Assembly: GCF_018446385.1 (NCBI RefSeq)
Contig: NC_056000.1
Span: 52,174,722-52,238,721 of the forward strand
Source: Zingiber officinale
Taxonomy: Eukaryota > Streptophyta > Magnoliopsida > Zingiberales > Zingiberaceae
Direction: 5' to 3'
DNA: 64,000 nucleotides
Below the pieces are notes generated by a model. That model ran no database searches and was not told the DNA's origin. It worked only from the letters and a program-made list of their open reading frames with translations. Position 1 is the first letter of the stretch. Every line of letters starts with the position of its first letter. Below, piece after piece: positions 35,260 through 46,769 of this stretch. The position numbers and the translations under genes were made by a program.

Positions 35260-35998
35260 TCTCCTTCTTGTGTGAGCAATTTTGGAAGCCGATCTTTGAA
35301 TTTCAAATGGAACGAATATATTAAAAGTTGGCTGATAGGCAAAACTTTTGAATTATCAAAAAACAAAAACAAAAAAAAAAATCAACTAAACTTGAACTAG
35401 AAAACTCGATCGAATTGGGCGAAAACTAGACCAAACTATCTTCGATGTATCGACTCTGTAAAGGGATCCATTAACTCATCATCCCATCCCTCTAAGTATC
35501 ATCGAATAGGATTTGAATTTTAAATGAGACAAATATTCTAGAAATTAACTTCTAAGTTTATATAAATTGTGCTCTGAATTCCTTGAATTAGGAGAAAGAT
35601 CTCCATCTACCTCCGATATTTATCAAGTATAACTTCATCTAAATTATAAAAAAAAAAAAAAGGGCACTCAAATTTTTATATATAATTTATCATCATACTT
35701 TATATTTTATTTTATAAAAAATATTTTTATTGAATCCCTAAATTAAAGTAAAATATCTTTTTTTTCTCACTTAAATTAAACCGAATTTAATAAATTTTTT
35801 TTCAAAAAATAATAAAAAAAATTCATCCAATATTTTCATAAAAAAAATTCATTGTCTGAAATTTTTTTAATTTATATCAAATTAACCACACCATATTTTA
35901 TATTTCATCAAATGATACATTTTTGAAATATGATCTCACTTTTAAATATGTTCTTTAACCTAACTATATAAAAGGAAATCTGAACTCTAGAGAAAAAA
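35260..35998. other. 3' flank of EF-hand gene, AT-rich
   Basis: It contains the presumed 3' UTR and A- and T-rich runs near 35370 and 35650. No element was recognised. Confidence 0.5.
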
Positions 35999-36110
35999 TC
36001 TTATTAGCTTAAACTCATTATAACTCAACCCTTAAATTTTAAAATCTTAAACCCTAAATACATATAATATATCTCGTGAGCATTTAAAATTTGTAATATT
36101 GAAGATTTAA
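35999..36110. repeat. inverted copy of the 29879-29972 repeat
   Basis: It reads TTATTAGCTTAAACTCATTA and CTTAAACCCTAAATACAT, the complement of the copy nested in the CACTA element 6 kb upstream. It is followed by T/A-rich sequence and a (TA)n run at 36181-36201. Confidence 0.6.
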
Positions 36111-36239
36111 AAAAAACAAAACAAAACAAAATTTTTTTTACAAAAACTTACTAGATGAATCCAAACACTTGGACCAGTGTCATATATATATATATATATA
36201 CCAATAAAGTAATTATTTTTTTATTCTTGAACTACCGGT

Positions 36240-39190
36240 ACCAGGTTTGGATATACAAACAAGAGGTGGCAATTGTATCTTACGAGTGTTCATCTGTTGA
36301 AAATGTTATAAATTTTGTTCATTATCAATTATGGCAAAAATATCATTCTCGATGTATACTACCAAATTGTCATTCATCCACTCATCCCCCATCTTATTAC
36401 ACAAATCAATCTTGATAATTTCCATAAAAAACCCTTTTAATAGAAGCAATTGCAATTGGTAAAACCAATGCTAACTCGATCAAACGATATACCAATGAAA
36501 AAACTGTATTATTGCCCGTTTCAACCATCTTTTTAGCAAAACTTCCCAAATCTTTAATCATAGAAAATTTACCTCGTACATTTTGAATGTAAGTCTCAAG
36601 TTGATCCTCAAATATTACACGATCGGTCAATGAAAAGTCCTCTGGATAAAGTTCAGCAAGGCGGAGTAGCTTACCAATGTCAAATTGAGAAAACAAGAAT
36701 TAAGTACCTCCGTACTTGATTCTGAAAATCTATTATTCATCTCTTGAACCATCATATCAAGAACCTAATATTGTAATAATAAAAAAGTGAATAAAAAATA
36801 TTATTAGAAAATTAAAAATTAATAAAATATTTAGAAATAATACCTCATAAAAAATTTTAACACGATAACGATGAAAATTAGTAATCATTTGTCCATTACG
36901 TCGGCTGTGACCACGAGTTCTCATATTTTCTTCCATATTTGGTACTGGGATCATATGGTTACTGCACAATTTGTTTACGACATCAAAAAGTACTACCATC
37001 CTTCCTTTCTCAATTTTTGTAATTGAACTTTTATCGCCTTGATCAAACTGACAGCTAGTATAATGTTTTGATCATTTTGTTGTAAGGCAAGTGACAATTC
37101 ATTTGTGATTCCCAATAAAGATTTCATCAAATGTATCACAAACACAAATTCATAACTCTCCATTTTATCAATCAAACTAGTGGTGATACCATTATTATCA
37201 TCATAGTACCATCATCATACACATTTTCAAGCACTTGTAAAATAGAAGTCTATGTAGACATCAAACGGACAATAGTCATGTACGTAATGTGAACCCCAAC
37301 GAGTATCCCCTAGTCATTTTAAACTGATTTCTTGATTTTTTTTCCTTTACTACTAACAATATCTCCTTTCTCTAAACATTCTACAAGTCTATCATGTTCA
37401 ACTTGTCTAGAGTTATCTTTTCTTTTGCATGAAGCACCAGTAATACTCACAATCATAGTAACATATTGGAAGAAATCACTCATAATTCGATTGCTTTTAG
37501 CAACTGCAACAATAACTAGTTGAAATTGGTAAGCAAAGCAATAGACATACCTTGCAGATGAATTTTCCTTCAATATGAGAACCTTCAATCCATTATACTC
37601 ACTTGTATATTTGAAGTCCGTTGTATCCTTGACCTCTCAATCTTGATAATGGTAACTTATGTTTTACAAACAATTCATCAATTTCCTTCTTCAAAGAAAT
37701 AACAAAAGTGTTAGACACATGTACAATAAGAAATCTTTCAATAGCACATCCGTATTTGTTCACATATCTTAAAACAACTCTCATTTGCTCTTTAACTGAA
37801 ATGTCTTGACACTCATCAACCATAAGAGAAAATATATCATTTTTTATATCATTAAGAATGACATTTGTGACTTCAGCAGTACAAGCCTGTGTTAAATCCT
37901 TTTGAACTATTGGAGACTTCATTTGATTGTTTCCAGGGGCATTCTCATTAATTATCTTAGCAACCTCATCATTTCTTTGGGTATATCACTAAATCAATTC
38001 AAGAAAGTTACCTTTATTTGAGAACTCAATGACTCGTCATGTCTACGGAAAGGCAAACCTTATTTTAAAAGAAAGTGAGCAACATCCAAAGTTGCCATTA
38101 ATCAAGTGTGATATGCAATCTCCATTTCATGCCCCTGTGCTTGTAGCAAATGTGACACTTTGTCATTGATTTTGAAAAGCCTCAAGTTGTGTTCTTGCAT
38201 CATTGTGAGCACTAGCTAGACCACCAACATGCGTATTAAATACTTCCATTGCTTTTCTCCAATTATTCATCCCTAAATTAATAAATGCCTCATCTCTAAC
38301 TCGACATTCTCTATGAGAATTTTTAAAGAGATAGCATCAAAAATAAAAAAATTGTATCTTTTGATATGTTGAACTTTTACCATGAAAATTTTTTAAACCA
38401 AGCAACTTGGAAACTTTTATGCTCTTTACCAATTGTCATTGGGGATAACTATGACCAAATGGTTGACAAGATCCTCTAATTAAATATTCTCTTCAAATCT
38501 GATCTCTAATCGAAACATCAAATTCATTAATTGATTTGCGTAGCCTTGGGTCACTAATAACATTATCCGGGTTTAATTCAATGAGAGAATTATTTTTTCT
38601 TACTATTTTCTTCCATAGAACTCTTAGAAGACTCAACACTTTGTTTTAAAAATTTCTCCATAACCTATGTCAATTCATCAAAATTATTGATTTTATGCAA
38701 TCAACATGACAATTGCAGTATTATCAAGTATAAATTATTAAATAAGGAATTATATGAAATAAGAAACAAGATTCACCTAAAATTAAAGGGATTTTGCTTG
38801 TTGTGGAGGATCGGTGGTGGAGCATAGTGGCAGCGACATCGATGGAACATGCAAACAATAGTGGTGTGAAGCGTCGACAAAGTGAAGAGGCGACAAAGAT
38901 GAGGGCAACAGTTTGAAGAGAGGGAGAAATGGTGAGATCTCGTAGCGCAATTAATGTTTTTGTTTGAAGAGGAAAGGGTTAGCTTGGAAAATGGGTCGGT
39001 TGTTGGAAAAGGGATCGGGCAATGAGAAAAGGAAAGTTTTTTTTTTAATGACATTTTTGAGAAAAAAAGTCCAATAATAAGTTTTTAAAAAAATACAAGT
39101 ATGCCCTTTATTTTTTTAATCACAATTATACTTTCATTTTCTTTTTCCAGAAGCAAGGGGTGCTTCTGCACCCCCTTGCCTCCGCCAGTG
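36240..39190 (-). pseudogene. second decayed hAT transposase copy
   Basis: The order and orientation match the copy at 10218-12890. On the minus strand the N-terminus lies near 38660 (MEKFLKQSVE). The TTF region is frameshifted. The DUF4371 core is broken into 37599-37922 (SLMVDECQDISVKEQM, LRGQGYNG) and 37319-37588 (SARYVYCFAYQFQLVIVAVA). A piece with FVIHLMKSLLGITNELSLAL follows at 36993-37175. The dimerisation end lies at 36406-36696 (YPEDFSLTD, then IASIKRVFYG). The right terminus reads CACTGGCGGAGGCAAGG on the minus strand at 39190. The left terminus was not found. Many stops and frameshifts make it dead. Confidence 0.82.
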
Positions 39191-39447
39191 ACAACCCACG
39201 TGTTGTTTTATGTGCTATTGACCAACTGAGATGAATGAGCCTGAGAGTTTGACTTGCGAAGGGGTGTTGGATTGGAGTGGAGGTGGGTTGAAGTATTTGA
39301 AAGGTAGGGTAGATCAGAGATGAGCTAGATGTCCAGTAGGCAGAGTTGAGTGGAGAGGAGTTAACTGTTTGATCGACGGCGGGGCTGAGCGAGGAGGAGC
39401 AAAATGTCTGATGGAGCAACAATGAATATGACTGAAGGAGATAACTT

Positions 39448-39732
39448 ATAGGTGCAGAGCTCTTCCAATTGGATGAGAGCTCTTGCAGTGATACCCCTCC
39501 TGATCAAGAAAGGATGAGGAATGGAAAAGATCCCTCCCGAATCTGAGAGGGAACTCCGATGGAGGTGGTTGCATAAGATTTGGTGATCGACGATCGACGA
39601 AGATGACTCACGGATGAAGAGCTCTTCTAATAGTATGAGATCTCCAACCATGATGCCCCTCCCGATCAGAAAAGGATAAGGAATGATCCCTCCCGAATCT
39701 GAAAGGGAACTCCAATGGAGGTGGCAACGCAA
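39448..39732 (+). repeat. ~163-bp tandem repeat, about 2 copies
   Basis: The unit runs from AGAGCTCTTCCAATTGG-like through CCCCTCCTGATCAAGAAAGG, TCCCTCCCGAATCTGAGAGG and AACTCCGATGGAGGTGG. Starts lie at about 39455 and 39618. Confidence 0.75.
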
Positions 39733-39941
39733 GCTGGCAAAAGGCGACTGTGCTTGCCCCCAACCCCCACCAACTCATCCTAGGGTCAACACGGAAGAGG
39801 TAAATCATAAATGACTACTAACCCTTGGAATAATGACTGGCGTATGAGAGTGGCATTTACCTCAGCTATGCTGAGATTCAAACCTCAGACCTTAAGTTGG
39901 CAGTATCTCATGTGCTAGCCACTAGACCATCCCAAGGGGAC
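39733..39941 (-). mobile_element. tRNA-derived SINE with target duplication
   Basis: On the minus strand the head reads GGATGGTCTAGTGGCTAGC (A box TAGTGGCTAGC) and then GAGGTTTGAATCTCAGC (B box GGTTTGAATCT) about 35 nt later. These are internal pol III promoter boxes. The body follows with GGTTAGTAGTCAT and GTGTTGACCCTAGG. The flanks ATGGAGGTGGCAACGCAAG (39715) and ATGGAGGTGGCTATGCGAG (39942) look like a target-site duplication of about 19 bp, although this string also belongs to the local tandem repeat. Confidence 0.82.
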
Positions 39942-39960
39942 ATGGAGGTGGCTATGCGAG

Positions 39961-40200
39961 ATCCAATGGTAGGTGGAGATGGCAAAGGAGCTTTTCCATG
40001 GTTTACCATCGGGAAGAAGAGGTGCCTCCCCCCTCAAGTCTGTGAGTTAATGAGAAGAAACCTAGGGCTTCTTTTCCTCCTTAGTGACATCCAACGGTCT
40101 AGATCAACCCAAATATGGATGGAAGTTCAGATTGCCCAAATCTAAATGAAAAGTCCATATTGCTAAAATCTAAAGGGTTCAGATCACTCCTAGTCCATAC
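39961..40200. other. spacer, nothing recognised
   Basis: A short unique stretch between the SINE flank and the next LTR end. Its phrase AGTCCATATTGCTAAAATC is part of a local near-repeat (40085-40200). Confidence 0.4.
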
Positions 40201-40625
40201 TGTTGGGACACTTCGGAGCTAGAAGGGAGGGTGAATAGCTCGCTCACTTCGCTTCGATGATGATTTGCAGTGGAATAGACTTGAAGCAATGCTAACGTTT
40301 TGATTTACTTGGTATCCACCTCAAGTGAGGTGACTAATACAAAGATCCGACCCTCTCTCACACATTTACTATGAAAGAGCTCTTTCTCGAAAATAATCCA
40401 GAGATGAAGAAACCTCGTACAAGCTCACACACAAAAATATAAGAAAAAGTACAAGAAGAAGCTCATACGATATGAAATCTTAAAAGATTTACACCGAATG
40501 AAACCCTAGCTTCTTCCTTCTTGCTTGTAGATACCTCTTGATCAACTTGAAAGTGCAGCAACACTTCACTCTAAGCCTCCAAGAACTAGTGTTGTCGTGT
40601 GAAACTTTGAGCAAGATCTCTGATG
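40201..40625 (-). mobile_element. copia LTR end fragment, inverted
   Basis: It starts TGTTGGGACACTTCGGAGC and contains TTACTTGGTATCCACCTCAA. The complement of the LTR end at 44400-44617 shows the same order, including that 20-base string. It is therefore the 3' end of a minus-strand LTR of the same family, cut off near 40625 by another repeat. Confidence 0.7.
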
Positions 40626-41711
40626 AAACAATGTCTTGGATTGAGTCACACGCTAGGGGGGGGGGGAGGTGAATCACGTGGTTTTTAAACCTTGTCTTTT
40701 CTTTTCAAATTTAAAAGTAAAGTATGCATGGAAAACACAGAAATAAAGAATACAAGTTAGAAGACAGAATCATACATGGTCGGTTTACTTGGTTCGGAGC
40801 CTTCGACGACTCCTACTCCAAGACCCAGGTCCCGCAGATCTATCGATGCTAATTCACTAAAATACCTCTTCCGGTACCCCTAGAAAAGGAAATTAAGTAC
40901 ATAGAAAGACAGAACATGTGTAACACACTACACTTTTCCTTTTTGCAGAAAAGTAAGTACACAAATTACAAGTTCGTTACCCAACACCTTTGAAGATTGC
41001 CAGTTTATGATCGGTGTCGGTTGACTCATCAGCAGTAGTAAGGCACAATAGCATCATAGTAGAGTCACAGCAAGAAGCCGGAGTAGTCAGAACCTTAAAT
41101 GGATGCGTAGAAGCTCGTATAGAAGTTGTTGTTGAAGCTTAGGTCGAGAAGCGCTTATAAGTGCTGTGGAAGGCGCCTTCAAAGGCCTTGAAGGTGCCTC
41201 TAATGCGACAATTTTGATCCCAAACATGCTGGCCCTTATCTGCGACGAGGTCTAAACTTTATCCTGCGGAAGACACCTTCCATGCATTGAAGGTGTCTTG
41301 TATGAATAGTGGCAAGACACCTTCCACTGCTTGAAGGCGCCTTCTATCCCCTGGAAGGTGCCTCGAGTACTGTTCGCCCGAGATTTGTTGTGCTCTTTTT
41401 CTCCTGCAACACATGTTAGTGTAGGGATATGCTCGATGCGGTGTGTGCTAAAATATGTTTCATAAATATGCATAGTGGAAGACTAAATATGAATAAATCT
41501 AATTTATGACAACACACACCACACGCATATAAGGATACAACATGCCAAACAAGATCACATAATTAATTTTTTTTTTGAAAAATAAATTTACGTTAAGTGT
41601 ACCTTATGGATGAGCTGTAATGAGAAAGACATCAATCGTTAGCAACGTTGTCGAACCTCACCTCTATTCATATTCACCCGAGCTCCTCAAGACAACTCCT
41701 TGAGTATAAGT
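40626..41711 (-). mobile_element. second copia LTR fragment, inverted, with palindromes
   Basis: TCACACGCTAGGGGGGGGGG at 40642 and GGTTCGGAGCCTTCGACGAC at 40795 match the complement of the block at 14995-15030. Positions 41160-41370 are rich in GAAGGCGCCTTC palindromes and variants (CCTTCCACTGCTTGAAGG). The termini are not resolved. A G run of at least ten bases lies near 40656. Confidence 0.5.
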
Positions 41712-42945
41712 TGTTAGAGTGTATACTAAAAGTCTAACTTTTTGTAAACATTTATTTTGAAATAAAGAATCACATTGGTCAAATGTCTACATTTATATGC
41801 TAAGTGTAGTTGTTCAATTAATTTATATTGTAGGTAACATGGAGTGCGGTTTCACACACAGAAGATCATGTTATCGGTTCCTTATAATTTATAAACAGTA
41901 GCTCATGACTAAGATGGATAGGAACAAACCATTGGAATAGTCGTAGTATAATTTGGTATTAGTTTATCTTGACTATAAAATTACACTAGTACACTCTGAG
42001 TGTATTGAGCAGGACCATTTAAGGTAGGTTCTTGTTATACTTACTACATAAAAGAACAAGACCTTTGTTATTATGGAAGTGTGTGCTCTTAATCATGATA
42101 TAATAACAAGCACATATACTCAATATTTATTTCTTTAATTTATCAAAGGGTGCGATTTAGTTCAATAAATCAATAGGCTCGATTAGTTGGGAAATGATAT
42201 TATTGATATGGTGTGTTGTTGATTATAGAATGAAACTGTGTCCTAGTAATTTAGGTCGATAATGTCCCCAAGAGGAGCTCATAAGGATTGTCATGTAAAC
42301 CCTGCAGGTGGACTTAGTCTGACATGACGATAAGGTTGAGTGGTATTACTCTTGGAGCTAGATATTAATTAAAGTGAGTTGTCAGTAACTCATTTAATTA
42401 ATGGACATTTAATATCTTAAACACAGAGAGATTAACACACTCATGATAAGAAAGAGTCCATATAGTAATATGTGATTGGTGCGGTAGTTCAATAATAACT
42501 CTTTAGTGGTATGAGTTATTATTGATCAACTCGAGTTGGGTGTTCAGGGCGAACACGGGAAGCTCAAGTTCATCGGGAGACCAAACCAATTCCTCCTCTC
42601 GGCCCCTGTCGTAGCCTCTTAGTTATAAAATTTTATACCTAGCTAAACCCACCTTCTTACCCATCCCAAGGTGGCCGACCAAGCCAATCTTGGAGCCCAA
42701 GCAAGGGTCGACCAAGATAAGGCTTGGATGGGTTGAAGTGTGGTTGGCCTAACTTGAACCCAAGTTTAGGTGGCTGGCCACAATGAAATTAAAAGGATTT
42801 TATTTTTTTAAAGTCTTTCTTTATGTGGAAGCTATGATTTAAAAGAGAGTTTTAAAATTAAATCTTTTCTTTTATAGTTTCTACAAAATATTAAGAGAAA
42901 GGGTTTGATATTTTTCCTTATTTGTAGATTGAAAGGTGTGTGGTT
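41712..42945 (-). mobile_element. truncated copy of the 7242-9648 LTR, inverted
   Basis: Starting TGTTAGAGTGTATAC, it follows the complement of 9648 back to about 8440, including CCCTGCAGGTGGACTTAGTC and CATGACGATAAGGTTGAGTG. Homology stops after TTATTTGTAGATTGAAAGG. The remaining 1.2 kb of LTR is missing, so this copy is truncated at the junction with the next element. Confidence 0.8.
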
Positions 42946-43097
42946 AAGTTAGGCCTTCATTACCTAAAGAGAGAGTTTGCCCTCTAGGAACGGGGGAGAA
43001 TGAAGGAAACCCTCATTCATACATTAGCATGAAGGAAGTTGAGGCTATGAGATTAACCTAACTTAAAGGTATTGTCAAACATCAAAAAGGGGGAGAT
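42946..43097 (+). mobile_element. 3' internal end of copia (SIRE-like) element with polypurine tract
   Basis: It ends in AAAAAGGGGGAGAT, a polypurine tract typical of SIRE-like copia elements, immediately before TGTTGG of the LTR. No coding motif remains in the 150 bp. Confidence 0.65.
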
Positions 43098-43319
43098 TGT
43101 TGGTGCAATATCCCTAGGTCAAGGTTGACCTGGTTGACTAAGCTTGAGTTGGCTCAAGCTTGAGTCTCTATGTTTGAGTTTCGATGTTTAACAATACAGA
43201 TAATACGTGGAGATTACAGGTGTGATCATCCGATTGGGGAGATTGCTGGAGCAATTCGCCTCTGGTTAGGGTTTGACCAATATGAGTTTGAAGAAAAGTC
43301 AAGTAGGTCAAGATTGACT

Positions 43320-43740
43320 GGATACTTGACTGAGAAGTCCTAGTGAGTGAAGCTAGGCAGAAAGAAAAATCCTGGCGAGTGAAACCAGGTGAAAGACCTA
43401 GTGAGTGAAGCTAGGCGGTTGGAAAATCCTAGTGAGTGAAGCTAGGTGAAATTCCGGGTGAGTGAAGCTAGGCAGATGGGAAGTCCTAGTGAGTGAAGCT
43501 AGGCAGATTGAAAGACCTGGTGAGTGAAGCTAGACATGTGGAAATCTAGGTGGGTTAAGGTTGACCGGACACCTGGTGTTTGGAAGTCCAAGTAGGTCAA
43601 AGGATTGACCGGATACTTGGCAAGATGAAATCCAGATGGGTCAAGGATTGACTAGATACTTGGTGAGGGAGTCCTAGCAGTTCGATGTTGACTGGATGCT
43701 AAGCATTATATCCCAACAGGTCATGGATTGACCTGATGTT
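43320..43740 (+). repeat. two adjacent minisatellites in LTR U3
   Basis: The first has about eight copies of a 30-36-bp unit with GTGAGTGAAGCTAGGC. The second has about four copies of a 45-bp unit with GGTCAAGGATTGACTGGATA. Both units are imperfect. Confidence 0.8.
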
Positions 43741-43779
43741 GTTTTAGGGACTTTGGACTTAGTTTTGGGCAAAAACCAT

Positions 43780-44110
43780 GAGCTGGATCGATCGACCGAA
43801 CGATTGGCTCATGCCCAATCGATCGACTGATTGATTGGGTGAGTCTCCACGACAAGCCTCCTCCCAATCAATCAGTGGATCGATTGGGAGAAGCTTGTGA
43901 TCGCACAGAACAGCTCTGGATGGATCGACCGATCGATTTAGAGCCTCCAAACGATCGGGTGATCGATTGGAAGCTGTGATGTTGCGCGATAAGACCTGGA
44001 TCAATCAGCCGATCGATCCAGGCGACTTCCGAGAGCACAGAGACGCTCTGGATCAATCTACCGATCAATCCAAAGCCTCCTCAATCGATTGGGAGTAATC
44101 CAATCGATTG
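43780..44110. repeat. cluster of ATCGATCG-centred palindromes
   Basis: Motifs such as GGATCGATCGACCGAACG, CCAATCGATCGACTGATTGA and CCGATCGATCCAGG recur every 20-40 bp. Many pair with neighbouring copies as inverted repeats, giving strong folding potential inside the LTR. Confidence 0.75.
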
Positions 44111-44617
44111 AGATTCGACCGTTGGTGCAGATAAAGCCGTTGGCGAGCGTGTCTTCGGCACCACCACTTCCATCTCTTCTCCACAACAATTCCACAGCTT
44201 CTCCACAGAGCTCTCACCGCCAGATCTTGAAGTTTCTTGGAGGCATTTTCAAGTCAAGAGGCGGATCTACAACAAGAAGAAGAAGCTAGGGCTAGGGTTT
44301 TCATTGTATATCTTGTTAAGATATTTCTTGTATTTATCTTCCCTTGCTTTCTTCTTGTATTGAGAGTGTTGTAAGGCTTCTCTGCCTTCGGTAGTTACCG
44401 TAAAGGAGTGATTTCATAGTGGAGGGTGCGTGAGTGTGTGGATCCTTGGATTAGTCACCTCTTCTTGAGGTGGATACCAAGTAAATCCCTTGTGTTAGCA
44501 TTGTAGTTGTTGTTTCTTGTATTTTCCGCTGCACATCATCGAAGAAACAAAGCAACGAAGAGAACAAGATCGCGAAGAGCTATCCACCCCCCCTCTAGCT
44601 ACATTTCGATCCCAACA

Positions 44618-46769
44618 ATCTGTCGGTAGATGGATGACCACCGTTATCTAGCGCTAACCACTCAAAGCGGACGGGGCTGAGGTTGCTCTATCCCCGGACT
44701 GAGATGTTGACGTCGGGCGGATGCGAGACTTCTGAGTCCTTGGTGGTAGAGGCGGTAAGAAAGCAATCGACGACCCATAGATTGTTCCTTGTGGTAGACC
44801 AGACAATGACGGCGTCCGATCGGATGAAAGCGAAGTATGTGGGATGGTCGTCGCTTGCTCAGGCACAGGTGTGGAGGTTTCACCCTGTTCTGATGATAGA
44901 TGTGGGCTTGTCCTAGTTGGAGTATGTGTAACGGAGGTAGTGGATCAGGCGGCAATCATCGTGCGGTGCCTCTTCCGTCTTATCAGCGGCTCCCCTGAAG
45001 AAGTCGATTCCGAGGCCTCGACAATTGGAATTATCGGAAGCCACTCGGGCAGGGGATTCATTGTAATAATCACGTCATCACCAACCGTATGGCTAGCTAC
45101 TCCTTTGCTCCCTTGAGCTGGGGCTCCCATGCTCTCTCCAAACGGATCCTCTTAAGAGTCGATCAGTTGTAAGCCACAGCTCTCCAACTCAACCACGGTC
45201 GCAACATTAATCTCTGTGTCCATGAGTTTGGCTTTGCTGGCCAGACGTGCACGCAACATGACTCGGGCTGCAAAAGAAAAGGAGAAATCAATTAGATTCA
45301 AAAGTTAGACCACGAAAGACCGTACCTAGGTTGGATGGAAGCTTTATATGGATCGGGCTAAGACCAAACATGTAAAGGACACCCAACTTGTGTATATGAT
45401 ATTTTTGACTGGCCAAGCTAGAAGCTGCATGAAGGTAGTCCGAGCGACTCTTGTATTTCTTGAGCTCTGGAGGGTTCGGCACCTCTAATTGCCACCTGGT
45501 CGGGAAGTCCGACCGCTCGGGAAAGCGAACGAAGAAATAGTAGTCTTTCCAATGCTTGTTGGAGGATGACATCTTGTCAAAAAAGACTAAGTCCACTCGG
45601 GCTTGAAAGAGAAAAGTCCCCAGCTCGGACAATTTAGGATAATAGAAATAATGGAAGAGCTGAGGAGTAAGGGGAATGTCGTGCAGGCAGAACAAAACGA
45701 CGACCCCGCACAGTAGTTGGAAGGAGTTCGACACCAACTGACGGAGAGAAATATGAAAATATTTACAAACAGCAGAGTAGAAAAGGTGGATCGGGAATCG
45801 CATACCGGCGATAAATTAGTCCCTAAAAAATATACAAAACCCTGAGGCGGCTCATTCGGGCGGTCAAAAGCTGAGGGAAGACCGATTTGATAATCGGAGG
45901 GAATTTCAAAGGCAGATCTCAAACTCTCTGCATTACCTTTATCAAACCTGGACTCAATAGACATATACCAGAACCCAAGGATAGAGACAGGAGGTTGAGA
46001 GGAGCTTGCCATTAGAAATAAAAGTCGACGGGAAACGACGAAGAAATTCAACTAAATAGGAGGATGCTAAGAATAATGAACAGATTCGATTGAAAGGAGA
46101 CGATGACTTACTAGGGAGACCGTTGAGATTGCCGGAAAAGATGAAGAACGTAGTGTCACTGAGATGCTCACCAACGAATACGAAGACGCAAAGTGAGGAA
46201 GACGGCGAAGCATGCGAGGTTTATAAACCTCACGATCGATCGACCTCAGCCATCCGATCCAAGGTTACGAAAACCAATAAGCAGATCCATCCATTGATTT
46301 TGAAAAGGAGCATGTCTCGTCACTAGCGAATGTCTGCCTGTCATATCAAGTGTGCGGCGGCAATAAGGGACATGTGTCCTGCGGTCACCGGATACATTTA
46401 ATGAACTTAATTAAAAGTGCATGACTGTGTGCTCGACCATAATTAGTAGGGATTTGCATGGTCTTCAAGAAATTTGAATGACATCAGTCGCGATCGAACT
46501 CACCATAGGAAACACAACGGAAGACAATTTGCCAAGTGTTGCTGCTCATCTTCCCGATCGGTGCAAGGAACGATCCATAGGACTGAACCCAATAACGGCA
46601 AAATGCAGCTAAGCGACGTTGTCTTATGGGCCAACTAGTGATTACAGATCATAGTCCGATTGGACACTATAGCATTTGGGTCGAATGAGCTTCAGAGTCG
46701 CCAAAAACATATCTTATCCAGTCAGTTGGACTTACAACCTCCTTCGACTAGACTTGAAGGGGAGGTTTG
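44618..46769 (+). mobile_element. 3' internal region of Tat-like element carrying an antisense ORF
   Basis: It ends in GACTTGAAGGGGAGG, the same polypurine tract as at 2133, then the LTR. The only coding sequence is on the opposite strand (next entry). That arrangement is known for Tat-lineage plant gypsy elements. The upstream pol region is absent; the segment begins directly at the end of a copia LTR. Confidence 0.65.
44670..46012 (-). pseudogene. antisense accessory ORF of Tat-like element (Transposase_28-like)
   Basis: Exon 1 starts at 46012 (MASSSQPPVSILGFWYMSIE) and runs to the frame change near 45810. It continues in the 45288-45803 frame: RFPIHLFYSAVCKYFHISLRQ, then DYYFFVRFPERSDFPTRW and PPELKKYKSRSDYL. 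A GT at about 45326 and an AG before 45267 allow splicing to exon 2, which encodes ARVMLRARLASKAKLMDTEI. An in-frame stop near 45155 follows, then PLIRRKRHR. The fold resembles the PF04195 family (putative gypsy-type transposon) found antisense in plant Tat elements. At least one frameshift and one stop make this copy dead. Its role in the element is unknown. Confidence 0.68.

Larger units (their letters stand above)
43098..44617 (+). mobile_element. 1.5-kb copia (SIRE-like) 3' LTR
   Basis: It starts TGTTGGTGCAATATCCC after the polypurine tract and ends TTTCGATCCCAACA. Inside, in order, are a 36-bp-type repeat AGTCCTAGTGAGTGAAGCTA (43320-43540, about 8 copies), a second repeat of GGTCAAAGGATTGACCGG type (43545-43740), a palindrome-rich block (43780-44110) and a downstream block with CTTGTATTGAGAGTGTTG. 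No matching 5' LTR is present in the window. Confidence 0.78.

Noticed and set aside
40201-44617. A single element bounded by TGTTGGGA and TCCCAACA
   Set aside because: The two ends are inverted relative to each other and a polypurine tract defines a separate plus-strand LTR at 43098-44617.
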